From NCBI GenBank assembly GCA_024734555.1, contig JANPWX010000247.1, forward strand, positions 2,712,323 to 2,776,322: 64,000 nucleotides of DNA, given 5' to 3'. The translations under genes were made by a program, and so were the position numbers. How positions within the stretch are numbered: position 1 is the stretch's first letter; each line of letters begins with the position of its first letter. The notes under the pieces are model-generated. The model had not been told where the DNA came from and searched no databases. It saw nothing but the letters and a program-made list of their open reading frames with translations. Below, one piece after another: positions 25,039-35,639 of the stretch. The DNA comes from Trochalopteron elliotii (lineage: Eukaryota > Chordata > Aves > Passeriformes > Leiothrichidae).

Positions 25039-25600
25039 TGTCCTGAGTTGTAGTACAAGATATGCACAAAGTATTCTATCACCATCTTCATGAACTGTTG
25101 AAACCAATTGCTGAAGCAGTCTTCTTCCAGGTTCCCCTTCCCTCTTCTGTTAAGGTGTCTTCTGTTAAGGTGTCTTCTGTTAATGGGTCTTTTGTTAATG
25201 GGTCTTCTGTTAATGGGTCTTTTGTTAATAGCCTGCTGCATGACTCATAGATATCATAGTTATCTCACTTTAATGGGCCATTAAAGACCCCCTGTATGAC
25301 TCATTATCCCATTGTGAGATGCTCCGCCCAGGGTGAGGAGCCAAGCATTCTCACCTGGATATAATCTGAGACTTGGGACAATATGGGGGACCTTACCCAC
25401 TGGATGCTGAGAGGATCAGAGCTACCAGACCTTTCTACGGGATCACTGCTTCCATCATCCCACTCAGGTTGTATTCTGACTCTGTCAGTGGTCTATTGTA
25501 TTACTACATTTATTTTATTTTACCCTTTTATTTTCTTCTTCCTATTAAATTGTATTTCTGACTTGAAGCCTCTCACTCATTTTGCTTTCAAACCACAACA
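25039..25600 (+). mobile_element. Solo LTR of an avian endogenous retrovirus (ERVL-like), plus orientation
   Basis: The 562-bp element starts TGTCCTGAGTTG, ends ACCACAACA and is flanked by the exact 5-bp duplication ATGGC. Landmarks in order: a 15-bp tandem array in U3 (25143-25229); a 19-base palindrome CTTTAATGGGCCATTAAAG (25268-25286); a GC-box-like CTCCGCCCAG (25322-25331); a TATA-like GATATAATC (25358-25366). Next come a TTGTATTCTGACTCTGTCAG block shared, as I recall, by a widespread bird LTR group, and the polyadenylation signal ATTAAA (25544-25549). The last 50 bases read like U5. No viral genes adjoin it, so it is a solo LTR left after recombination. The short open frames within it have no coding meaning. 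Confidence 0.9.
25143..25229 (+). repeat. 15-bp tandem array inside LTR U3, about 6 copies
   Basis: The units are TCTTCTGTTAAGGTG twice, then TCTTYTGTTAATGGG three times, then a partial TCTTTTGTTAAT. The first two and the later copies differ at fixed positions, showing that the array grew in two steps. Because the period is a multiple of three it creates repetitive frames on both strands; this is not evidence of a protein. Tandem U3 repeats often act as enhancer modules in retroviral LTRs. Confidence 0.9.
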
Positions 25601-25605
25601 ATGGC
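25601..25605. repeat. Target-site duplication, right copy (ATGGC)
   Basis: Exact match to 25034-25038, immediately after the terminal CA of the LTR. Confidence 0.85.
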
Positions 25606-25756
25606 CTTTAACTTTGAACTGGTCTTTGCGGAGTCCAAAGTGCAGTTTCTCTAATACAATTTGGAGTAGGAGTGCCTGGTAAGTGATTGACTGACAAAAA
25701 CCCCCAAAAACAAAAGAGAGCACTCAAATGTCTGAAAGGGTGCAGCCTCTCCACAA

Positions 25757-25857
25757 ACATATATTTTACTGTTTACCCATCTGATAAAAAGGTAAACAGG
25801 AAAATATATGTAATATATAACACATATTTTACTGTTCACCTTTTTATCAGATGGGTA
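25757..25857. repeat. Hairpin unit followed by its own inverted copy (compound palindrome)
   Basis: Unit 1: arm A (25757-25777), 13-base spacer CATCTGATAAAAA (25778-25790), arm A' (25791-25811); A and A' are reverse complements at 20 of 21 positions. After a 10-base AT linker (25812-25821) comes unit 2: an A-like arm (25822-25840, one 2-bp deletion and one substitution relative to A), then the exact reverse complement of the spacer (25841-25853), then only the first four bases of A' (GGTA). As a whole, 25774-25811 pairs with 25822-25857. Unit 2 is therefore the inverted copy of unit 1, truncated at its right end. It lies about 150 bp downstream of the solo LTR, outside its target duplication. 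An A-rich run follows at 25860. Confidence 0.85.
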
Positions 25858-27639
25858 GCAAAAAAAAAATAAATAACCCCCCTAAAGAAGTAGAAAGAAA
25901 GAAAATGTAAAGCTCTGAGTCCGATGAAATATGATAAAATGGTTTTAATCAAGGACATGGACTGATTGGTGGTTGAACAACTACAAGAGGTAGATAAATT
26001 CCTGTGTGGCATTCTCAGCTTTGTAAATTGGAACAAATTTTACCTACCAGGCCCCAAAGGTGTCCTGAATGTCTTGATGAAAAATACAGTTCGCAGAAGA
26101 AAATTTAAAGGGCAGGTCTTTAAAATAAATCCCTGAATTCATCTCTAGTGTTTTCATTACAAATACATTAACTGTTTAGTTTATTAAAAAATAAAAAAAA
26201 TAAACATTAAAAAAATGAAAAGACGACTTTGTAAGCTTTGCACAAAAATGCTTGGTTTGTCCCATGCACAATTTTTATCCGCAGAGATAAATGTACTTTA
26301 GGGCTGAATAAATAAGGAAGAGCTGTTTTAAATAGATAACATTATAGGTTTGAATGCTGCAAAGTAATTAAAGGATATAATACCCCTTTATAAAAGATCA
26401 ATGTGCGCTTGAGAGCAGGGCAGGATCTATTTCTGAAATGATATAGCACATACTGATTTCTATCACATTTTCAGTATTGATCTGATGTGAACCTTGTTGA
26501 TTTGACTTCTCAGCTTGTTTGCCAAGGTTTTAAGACTGCCTCTGCCTCCAGAGTGAAATTAAAGTCAAGGCTGTTTGCATATCTACATAAACTGCTGTTA
26601 GCAGGTCTCAGGCAGAGACTCTTCAGTAAACAAGCTGTGTATTCCTTTGAAATGATCAGTTCCAGCTCTGTTTTGACAATTTGTTAGAAACTGATTTTCA
26701 TGAGAAATTCTTTGATGAGAATAGTGAGTGCAAGAAGCACAAAGCTATAGCCTATTGCTTTTTTTTACATGTTTGTTCTTTTATGCATGAAGAAGCTCTT
26801 TACAGTATTCTGACCAGAAAAATGCTGGTGGGGAAATTTTTGCAACGATTCTTAATTGGTTTTAACTTGATGCAGCTCATATCAGCAATTACTTGAATAA
26901 AGATGAATAAATTAAGGGAATGACAAGAATCATTGCAGCATTGCTTAGTAACAAGACAGCCAACAGAATGGGATAATCTCATTTTTCTTCGTCTATTAAA
27001 ATTGGAAACTCCAGAAAGACAACTATGGACTTTTATTTACACATGGGTTTTAGATATCTTTCTCATTTCACCCCATGAAATATGAGAAGAACAAGTCCTT
27101 TGGACAGTGGCTTTTGGCACTTACAGTCATTAGCAGAGTTAGAGGTTGGACCCCAAACACTACAATTCTCAAAACTACTTCCAAGCTTCCACACAACATT
27201 TCAAGCCCACAGATTTGGGTGGCAGGAGTTAACTTTTATTCTAGCACCAGGGAAACTTTAAAGATTTCTTTTGAGGTCTGACTAGGAAAGATTGATCATT
27301 CTAAATAATGTGCATAAAACATATTGGGATTTATAAGACAGAAATTGTGTCACTTATTTGGCTAAGTTTCTGTATGCAAATTTGTTATATGAAAGGAGAA
27401 TATAAAAGAACATATTTCTCTATTCTTCTCATGTACCTGGCATTTCAAAGGTTATATGGCAATTTGAAAGACCTGGGTTTAAGTACAACTTTTGTTTTTG
27501 CAATCTTCTGATCATCATTACCATGAGCTTAAGCTGTTTTGAAATGTCATCCACCATTCTTCTAAAGGGCTCTGGATCCATTGGGTCAAACTCACTTGCC
27601 TGAGTGCTGATTGTAGTTGTAGATTTGAAATAATAAACT

Positions 27640-27960
27640 GGAAAATGTATTCACACCCCTCTCAGAGGAAATGAGGCGTGCGTGGGAGGCGAGATGGATT
27701 GGGACACTCTCACGGGTATGGTGAATTTCTCCTCTTTGACACAAGACAGAATCTTCATAACAAGTGGCTGGAAGTGAGAGTGCTCCTCCCCAAGAAGTGC
27801 CTTCAGCCTGCTGGTTAGGACACTCGTGTGGGAGGGTGAGATGTGGGGTTTGGTGCCTGGGATTTTCACATCCCATAGGAGGTCTCTGACGCTCCAGTAC
27901 AAAATGACAAGATCACAGGCACAGACCCTCCTCCAGCTATCTCCTATAAAGAGCAGTGAC
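27640..27960 (+). repeat. Possible old interspersed repeat with a tRNA-like head (SINE-like)
   Basis: This patch is clearly GC- and CpG-richer than its surroundings. From 27805 it reads AGCCTGCTGGTTAGGACACT, which lines up with a tRNA D-arm/A-box region (AGCTCAGTGGTTAGAGCACT). At the right distance downstream TGGGGTTTGGTGCC (27844-27857) falls where the T-arm/B-box GGTTCGAATCC would be, matching it at about 7 of 11 positions. No acceptor stem closes around it, so it is not a functional tRNA gene. A decayed tRNA-derived SINE or an exapted copy is the best reading; a chance likeness or a conserved non-coding element of other origin remains possible. Outer limits are approximate. Confidence 0.35.
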
Positions 27961-28495
27961 TCATTTTTTCATTTAGATGTTATACACCAAGAAGGCCTGG
28001 TGAACAGAAGTACATCTCAGAAGAACAGAGCTCATAATTTTCACAACTACTGCTTTTCTGAGTTTTTCTGTAGGCTGCTTTAGGTAGTTTCCCACTGAAT
28101 AAATTGTTATATAATTTTGGGCTGTATTCTGAACTGCCTAATTTTCTTTAGACTGAGTAGAAGCCCAAGGTAATTTTGTTACTGAGTGTGGATTCCGTTT
28201 GCAGGATCAGAGACTCAAGCCTTCTCTACCTGAGGCTGTAACTCTTACATATTTTTAAAATTTCTGTATTTATTTTTCCACGCAGGAGCAATGAAAGTTC
28301 TTGATTTTGGGATAAAACCCAAACCAAAAATTTTTAAACGGAAAACATCTTGTTTTTTCTACAAAGATCACTCACTTCTTTGATGGCATAGAACCAGCAG
28401 TTGTATTTTACAGATTACCTGAGACTGTCTTGTTATATTTCCATAAATTCTGCTTTTTGGTCAGTATCAAATTGGCAAAAGAACTCTTCCATCTA

Positions 28496-28522
28496 GAAAA
28501 AAAAAAGAAAAAAAAAAAAAAG
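28496..28522 (+). repeat. A-rich run
   Basis: About 27 bases of A with two interspersed G. No retroposed sequence is recognisable upstream, so this cannot be called a poly(A) tail. Confidence 0.85.
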
Positions 28523-31500
28523 AAAGCTGTTTCAAAGAGGGTAATGTTTGTTTGCTTTGTAAGTCTCTGCATTAAACTTGCATTTGCCTTGACCTCCAGG
28601 TATATCTGCTTTTAGCTTGATTGTATTGATTTGCTTATTCTAATGGTAAGATAAAACTTTCCATGAAAGATTAGCTTCTTAGTTTAGGTAAATCAAAGTA
28701 ATTAAATTGATTTTAGTGTTATGATGATCTGCACAAACTGAGAATCCAGCCCAAAGATGAGCATTTTATTACCTGGAACCTTTTAATCTTTAATCAAAAA
28801 ATAATTATTTATATTTTGTCTAGATTACTAATTAGGCAAAACAGCTGAAGCTGACAACCAGTGATGGCAGTGCTGTGTAATCACCATATACTACAGACAG
28901 AAAAACAAAAGATTTGTAATTTATCCCCATGACTCCTTGAATCTTAAATATAAAATATTAAATGCTTAAATGTTGCAGTCTCTACAGTAGCTTAACATTC
29001 AATGAGCATTTACTCTGTTAAATCATTTAAGTGGCTTGAGGAGGTCAATGAAAACACAGAAGAGCCTCAAGCTTCCTAAATAGAAGCTGAAGGATGACTT
29101 TCAAAAGCTAAAAATTGCAAAATCTTAGATTTTGAGAGAGCACTGTAATGATCCTTTACCTGAGCTATTTCACAATAAATAAGAAAAATAGTATTATCAT
29201 CCTGTTTTCCCAGTTTTGATTTATTTATTAACAAAAAAATCAGGAAATGGTGAGGGTTTTTTGTTTTTTTTTCTGGGTAGTAAATTAAATAAGATACACA
29301 GCATAAAATGTAACACATTATTAAAATAAAAATTCCCATCCTGCTTATATAGGTCCATAATCAAGAATGATGTGACCACCATCCTATTTTAGAAAGCTAA
29401 TTGAGGAGGTTTTTTTTGACTTCTGCTCAGTTTGAGAGACAGGGACTTGGAGTCAGCCTCTCTGCTGGAATCTCAGCTGTACTGCTACTCTGAATTTTCC
29501 TTGGAAAAATGTGGATCTCTGCCTTAACTACACTTTTACAGTAAATTTATTCAAATGATCTCCCTGTTCTTCAGTAAACTTGAAGGTGCAAATTCATAAG
29601 GATAATGAAGGAATAAAAATGTTGCAGTGATTTCTCATAGAAACCAAATATAAGTTGCTGCCATGCCTACCAGCAAATGCGTGTATATGAGGTTACATAC
29701 AGCTTACTTGTGAACTTCTTGCTACAAGCCAGTGCAAAGACCAGACAGACCCAAACAATGGTAAATAGCAATGATTTTACTCCTTTAAGAAATATTCTAA
29801 TTCTTGGTACCTTTGGCTTCCAGGCTAAAAATGTCTTTTCATCATATTTATATGCAATCTAAAATATTCATACACAGATGTCTGGACATAACAGTATTTC
29901 TTTTTTTAATCATGTTTTCACTTATTTAATGTATGGTTATAGAATGACCATCACCTATGTACCACAAAAATGAAATAACTTTAATAATTTCTTAGATGGT
30001 GAAGAAAACATCTGTCAAGAAATAACAAGAAACCAGAATTTGTCTAAAGAGTTTTTTTGACTGTGCATTTACTTTGGTGTTAGTCAAGATCTAATGATAA
30101 GATGATAGGTTTTAAGGTTATGATTAAATATTCTGTTGTAAAAATACAGAAAAAAAATGTTTTCTGATTTTCTGCAAAATGATTTTGGAGTCTCCCTGTT
30201 TACATATATTTCATTAAAGTCCGCTGGAAAACTGATATATCTATAGTTTTATTTGATTGGGGTCTCCCAACTTTCCTGCATATTTTAACTAGATCAACTT
30301 GGTTTCTCACTAATATTCTTTCCTTAGGTGAAGTTCCCTCATTCTGTAAACCTTATTAATGCTGCAGGCAGAAACCAAGCAGGCTTCTCACCTGTAACTA
30401 TTATAAAAATACTTAAGCAAACATTTGCCATTTCAGGGTCAGTTTGCATTCTGGATGAATGCTCATATCTGCTTTTTTTTATACTTGCTTTTTTACCTGA
30501 TTTACCCAGGCTGCCAATTACTACCTGCTTGGGATCCAAACTCACATCTCATATCTCACCATTTGTGTGGATGTTGTATGTCATCACTTCACTCCAATAA
30601 ACATCTGAGATCTCAGCTTCTCTCAATTCCCAGCAACTGTGTAAACAAAAAATGCAAAGGATAATCTTGAAAGGAAGAAAAAAAATAAAGAGGTGAAATA
30701 AACCCTTTCACCTGTGAAACCTCAGTCTGTGCTGGTAGAAAGAAATAGGTTTAGCTTGGCTCGTATTCATTTCTTAACTTACATCCCAAAATTGTCATGC
30801 ATAATTTGATCCAAATGGATTGCCTTGGTTTCAGGAGGGGAAACAGTTCAAGTAACAGAAAAGAGTGAATCACCTGTAAGTTATTGAGAAGTCAGACTGC
30901 CACTTGGGTCAAGGTTAGGGTAATTAGCTGGTCAGCCTGAACTGCAATTTGCCTGAGGAGAAACAAATTAATTTGGTTTCCACATTTTCAGCATGACCCT
31001 TGTTGCATTCTTCCTGGATCCAACGACCTCTTCTTTATGCATGACTGAAAAATATCTTTCCTGCTGCTAAAATACTAATATTTCTTTCAAAGACAGTAGT
31101 GGTTATCAGCAGTCATGAACGTTTCTAATTTCTTGCCAGTCTGCCTCAGTTTTTACACTTTTTATCATTGACATTGCAGACTAAGTCAGCTGTAACTAGA
31201 TTATGCATGCCTTGTATTTTTCAGTTCCCCATAATTTTCTCAGTACATACAGAAATCTGAGTTATTTGCTGCAGCACATTGCCCGAGCTTCTGTAAAGCA
31301 AGCACATTTATTTGTGATTCTTGTCTCTTTCTCAACTCTTTTTCATATTGTATTTTTAAAACTTAGATTTTTTTGTAGCTATATACATGTGTAAAAATGT
31401 CCTATTTAGGAACAGAGTTGCTTCTGATAAAGACAACATAATCTTTCAGCTGATCTCATTATTTCACTTTAGGCAGTGTCTAGAATGATCGCACCAAAGG

Positions 31501-32983
31501 ATTATGTTCAGTCTAAACAGTCAGTTCTACTTGGTGCACTAGACTACCAGGAAAGTACAAATTAAGATTGTTTCTGTATGTGATTCTTTAGTCAGAATCT
31601 TCTTTGCATATACACACGGGCATGTGTGTATACACAACCTTTAAAGTGTGAGGAAGCAGTAAAAAAGAAGATTAAGATTGTACCTTCTCTGGTCTGGAGC
31701 TTGGCACAGATCATTTCCAGACATTTTTCCCAACCCAAATTATTCTGAAATTTTCACACAGTAATGGATTCTGCTGAGAGTTTCTGACAACAATTTCTCT
31801 GCTAACCTATGAATATCCCTATTTGATAGATCTTCATGCATTAGATATGGTAAAAGGACTTCTCAAGTATTTAAGGGTAGTATTCCTATTAATAGAATAA
31901 AGATATTCTGCTATGTTTTGTGAGAACTCATATGCAAAGACAGTCTAAACTAATTCTAAGGGTCTGTTTGTGAAACTGGAGACTTTGGCTCACATGGCAT
32001 TTCTGCCAAAGGAGTGCAACTGTGGTATTAAATAATAAATAGGTAATTTACAGCAATGTGTGGGACTGGCTGTCACTGCCCAGAGATGGACTGTGGAGAA
32101 CAAAAGCTTGAATAAAGTTATCAGAATCATGTCTATCTAAACTAGATTAGCACAGAACTTGGGTGATACAGCTTTTTGCCTACATTTAAATGGGCAAAAT
32201 AGAATTGACATTCATCAAAGGAAAAGAATTTCTTAGGCCATGCTGAGCAAGACTGGTAGTCTATTAGAGGAATTAAAGCAGTTTGAAAAACCCATCATCC
32301 AGCAAGTGCTGTTTTCCCCTATGAAGAACCACACCGGTGCATCATTTCTAACACCTTGACTCCCAGCCCTTACACAATCACACAGGGTCCAGGAAAATAT
32401 CCATAATCCACTTGCAGGATTTACTTTGCTTTAAAAAAAAGTAAATCCACAAAATAAATCTGTGCATGTGGGACAAATGGTCGATTTGGGAGGAAAAATT
32501 ATTTAGACCTTCTGTAGAGAAAGATATCTGTTTCCCTATTAATCAGGCAGTACCCTCAAGTCAAGTCTAACCTTTCCAGATCATGCCCTGTGGTTACCAC
32601 TGAACTGGCTTTTTATTTGCACAGTTCACTTCATTAGGATATGATACTATGAGCTACCTTGAACTTTTACAAAGCAAAGGGCTTGTATATCAGCAAATCT
32701 CTGTCATTTTCAGCCCAGGATAAATGTATCTTGTTTCTGTTTGTTTTCTTTTAGTAAACAATCTGTCCTTTTCCATTTCACATTTTCCTGCCAAAAAATA
32801 TATCACAGTTGCTCAAATTAATGTTTAGGCAGAATTGCAGGGTGAATTCCTTTCTTTCCCCTTGGGGGGAAACTTGCAAACACATAAATACATATATGCA
32901 CACATTATCAGCCTCAGCCTGAGGCTTAGAGGCAGCCAGTTTAAATAGCTTCAGGACAGATTTTTTGTAGAACATTCTTATGC

Positions 32984-33004
32984 TATATATATATATATAT
33001 ATAT
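32984..33004. repeat. (TA)n microsatellite
   Basis: Twenty-one bases of alternating T and A without interruption. Confidence 0.95.
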
Positions 33005-33660
33005 TTTCAGTGACATGATAAAACAATGTTTCTCTGACTCAATTTTGAATTTTTTAATCATTCACTAAGGGCCTGAAAAACTGTATAGCTTGTCTGGCTT
33101 TAAATACTTTAATGTTTCCACTGAATTTGGAGAAAGCAATTCTGAGTTTGAAAGAAAATCAGGGAAAGCTAGTATGCTTACATTGTAATTATCAAAGCAA
33201 ATATAGTACACATTTAGGTTCCATGCCAGACCATTCAGAAACATCTCAGCTTATTGGCAAATTTGCATTAGGCTACATTTAGACCTCATCCACAAGCCAT
33301 TCAATTTAAGATTCAGCACTTAGCTTTGGGATAGGATGTATGAGGACAACATGATCTTACTGATATTTATATGCCACACGAAGTACACCAGGCACTTCAG
33401 AGATCAGGATAAATAAGCAATTTTATTCCAAAGGAATCTGGTGCCACAGACAACCTGTCTGGTACAAAGATATCTTTTCTAAGCCTTCTGGTTCTGATGA
33501 AGAGTTTAGGCTTTTTCCCTCAGCTCACCACTATGCTGTGAGACAGAGCAATGTTTCCATGCCCAAATGGGAGGGCCACACCAATACAGAAACCGAATTA
33601 TCAGCCAGGCTGCCTTGCCTCACAAGATCATGACTGACACCATTATCAGCCTAATCAGCC

Positions 33661-33730
33661 TGCTCTAGGTGATTCTACTTAAGCAGGAGAGTGAGACTAG
33701 ATGACCTCCAGAGGTGCTTTCCAGCCTTGG
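33661..33730 (+). mobile_element. CR1 LINE 3' end fragment, plus orientation
   Basis: The sequence TGCTCTAGGTGATTCTACTT, then AAGCAGGAGAG, GACTAGATGACCTCCAGAGG and TGCTTTCCAGCCTTGG closely follows the avian CR1 3' consensus block (GACTAGATGACCTCCAGAGG, then TCCCTTCCAACCC). The terminal octamer tail is not recognisable, so the 3' limit is uncertain. It lies just upstream of a second CR1 piece in the same orientation, in an order (3' end first, coding part second) that requires two separate insertions. Confidence 0.75.
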
Positions 33731-33763
33731 GTAGTACTTGTGTCCTGCGTGGCATGTATTTGT

Positions 33764-34270
33764 CATGCAGATTTGGTCAATATTTTAATTAAGGAAATGG
33801 ATGAAGTAATATCAAATGAGTACCAGGAAACTGTGCAGGACGCCAAACTCAAAAGAAATACAGGGGAAGTGAAAGGTGGGATTAGACTACAGCATGATCT
33901 TGAAAAACTGGAGAAATAAGCTATCAACAAGATAAATTTAAATGGATAATGTGCTACACTTTTTTTTTTTTTTTTTAAGTTAAAAAACAGTAAGACCAAA
34001 TTTAAAATTGGCAAATTACTAGCAAATAACTGACTTGAGAGCAGCCCTGCAGGAGAGTGATAGGCATATAGTAGGCATTGAGCTAGGTGTGAAAAAAATG
34101 GTATTTTTAATTATTAGTATGAATCTCACTGAAAAACAGAAAGCAGTTGGAGTTTTCTATTTAACATTAGTACAGCTTAAGCCTAGTACTACCTGCTGTA
34201 AGTTGCTATTTATAAGCTGGATAAACATAAAATGGAGAGAAGCTGAAAGAAAAAACTTAATTATTTTCCT
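33764..34270 (+). pseudogene. Decayed CR1 LINE reverse-transcriptase remnant, plus strand
   Basis: From about 33764 the plus strand translates with similarity to the C-terminal part of CR1 ORF2. The FADDTKL-type region is decayed to QDAKLK, followed by IRLQHDLEKLEK (33878-33916), which corresponds to the IQ.DLD.LE.W block after the catalytic motif. A TAA at 33917-33919 sits where tryptophan is expected. Further CR1-like sequence follows (AACAAGATAAATTTAAATGG, then GTGCTACACTT), is broken by a T17 run (33960-33976), and resumes with TGGCAAATTACTAGCAAATA. Similarity fades before 34270. The catalytic aspartates are not preserved in this copy; it is a non-functional fossil. In living CR1 the protein reverse-transcribes the element's RNA at the target site. 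Confidence 0.65.
33960..33976. repeat. T17 homopolymer inside the CR1 remnant
   Basis: Seventeen T in a row interrupt the CR1-derived coding block; an A-to-T or insertion expansion after decay of the element is likely. Confidence 0.95.
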
Positions 34271-34572
34271 GTGAGTTTACACACTTTAAAATTTACCTTT
34301 CTTTATTGTTTTCTAAAAAAGAGTAAAAAATTAGTTTGAGAAAAAATATTTTCACCTATAACAAGGCCCTTTCATCTAAGGATGGATGATTTGCAAAGAA
34401 TAGGTTTGGTTTTCGTTTAGTAACTGAAGACAGAGAAAACGGCATTTGCATTACAAATAACTAAAAATTCATTGATGACTTACAATTTTCAGTTCTTTCC
34501 CTCTAATTATGTTCACTTAAAGGAGTATCAATTCTATGACCTTAAATCTGAATAATGAAATATATGTTTAAA

Positions 34573-34590
34573 TCCATCCATATGGATGGA
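34573..34590. repeat. Perfect 18-bp palindrome
   Basis: TCCATCCATATGGATGGA reads identically on both strands. It contains an NdeI-type CATATG core and two ATCC/GGAT half sites. No function can be assigned. Confidence 0.9.
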
Positions 34591-35619
34591 CAAAAACTGT
34601 GAAGCCTATTTTCAAAAGGTGAGTGTAAGAAACTTAAACACATCTATATTTTTACAGCACGCATTTGAACATTTACATATCTGCTGGAGGGTTCTGTTGA
34701 TGAAAGATCTGTAAACTGTATGTAAATGCGTGTTTCTATAGCAGATTCCTCCCTTTATATTTTTAATCAAAATCTGTCCCAGTGTAGGATTTTTTAAAAA
34801 TCTACTTAAAAAAAAAGGCTGAAATGTGTCAAACCAAAAAAAGGAAAAAAAAAGTGACTTATAAGGATAATGATTGCAATGGGTCAGAGTAGGTTCCTGT
34901 GACACTGATGGATACAGAAGCATTGCTGGAGATGTCAATACAAGGTAAATAACATCTGACAAGGAGACATTCTGCTGTAAACAAGAGATAAAATGGCCTT
35001 CCATTTTGTACCTGCTTGCTGTGGTTAACATCACCAGTACAGCACCACTGATTCCCTCAGATTAATTAATCTAGTGGGAAGACTCATAAAATACATTTGT
35101 TCAAAGTAACATCTGTTTTAGGTTACTTACTCTGTGCTCTGTTTAATTTCTCATAAATATCTTTTATTTTGCTTTTTGTGAGCATTTGCCTAAGTTTACT
35201 TAGATAATAAAGATGTCATGTTCTTATATTTGTTGAGTGAAGGCCTTTTCCAGAGGACAGCTCTCCAATTATCTGCACTGTGTACTCCATTTGTTTTATA
35301 AAAATGTATTCAGTGGAAATATGTTTCCTCAACATAAGAATCCTTTTCTGCTCTTGATATGGCTGAATAATGTTTGTGAATTGTTTATTTGATTCTTGTT
35401 TTCTCCTCACTAACTGATGAATACATTTGTTCACTAATGAAATGTGTTCATTATTTGACTACATTGCAGATGGTTGAATAATATTAAGAAAGATCTGCAA
35501 TATTTTCTGCTTTTAACTTTTGATCATTGCTAACTCTCTTATCTCCCCTAATTTGACATCCTATTTTACCCATCAGCTGATCCACATTAATTTCTCTTCA
35601 ATACGAATCACATAACCAT

Positions 35620-35639
35620 AAAAAAAAAAAAAAAAAAAA
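35620..35639 (+). repeat. A20 homopolymer
   Basis: Twenty A in a row followed by GACACG. The sequence upstream is not a recognisable retroposed transcript. Confidence 0.95.

Larger units (their letters stand above)
25858..33660. other. AT-rich stretch without a recognised gene
   Basis: No supportable gene. It includes the GC-richer tRNA-like patch at 27.64-27.96 kb and an A-rich run at 28.5 kb, and also a short inverted repeat TATACACAC/GTGTGTATA (31609-31617 with 31624-31632). A (TA)n run lies at 32984-33004. Open frames of up to 94 codons have no recognisable content. Confidence 0.65.

Noticed and set aside
25157..25230. Evenly spaced direct repeats as a possible CRISPR array
   Set aside because: Units are contiguous 15-mers without unique spacers, inside a vertebrate LTR.
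25032..25250. Repetitive Arg-Pro-Ile-Asn (minus) and Ser-Val-Asn-Gly (plus) open frames
   Set aside because: They arise from the 15-bp tandem array in the LTR; a period divisible by three keeps all frames open. No start context or conservation can be argued.
29421..29540. Slightly GC-richer block considered as a MIR-like old SINE
   Set aside because: No MIR core or tRNA boxes could be lined up.
34612..35034. Longest open frame in the window, 140 codons on the minus strand
   Set aside because: No recognisable domain or homology, biased to Phe/Ser/Leu/Cys as expected from AT-rich DNA, crosses poly-A runs, and no splice or promoter context. One frame of this length is not surprising in 64 kb read in six frames.
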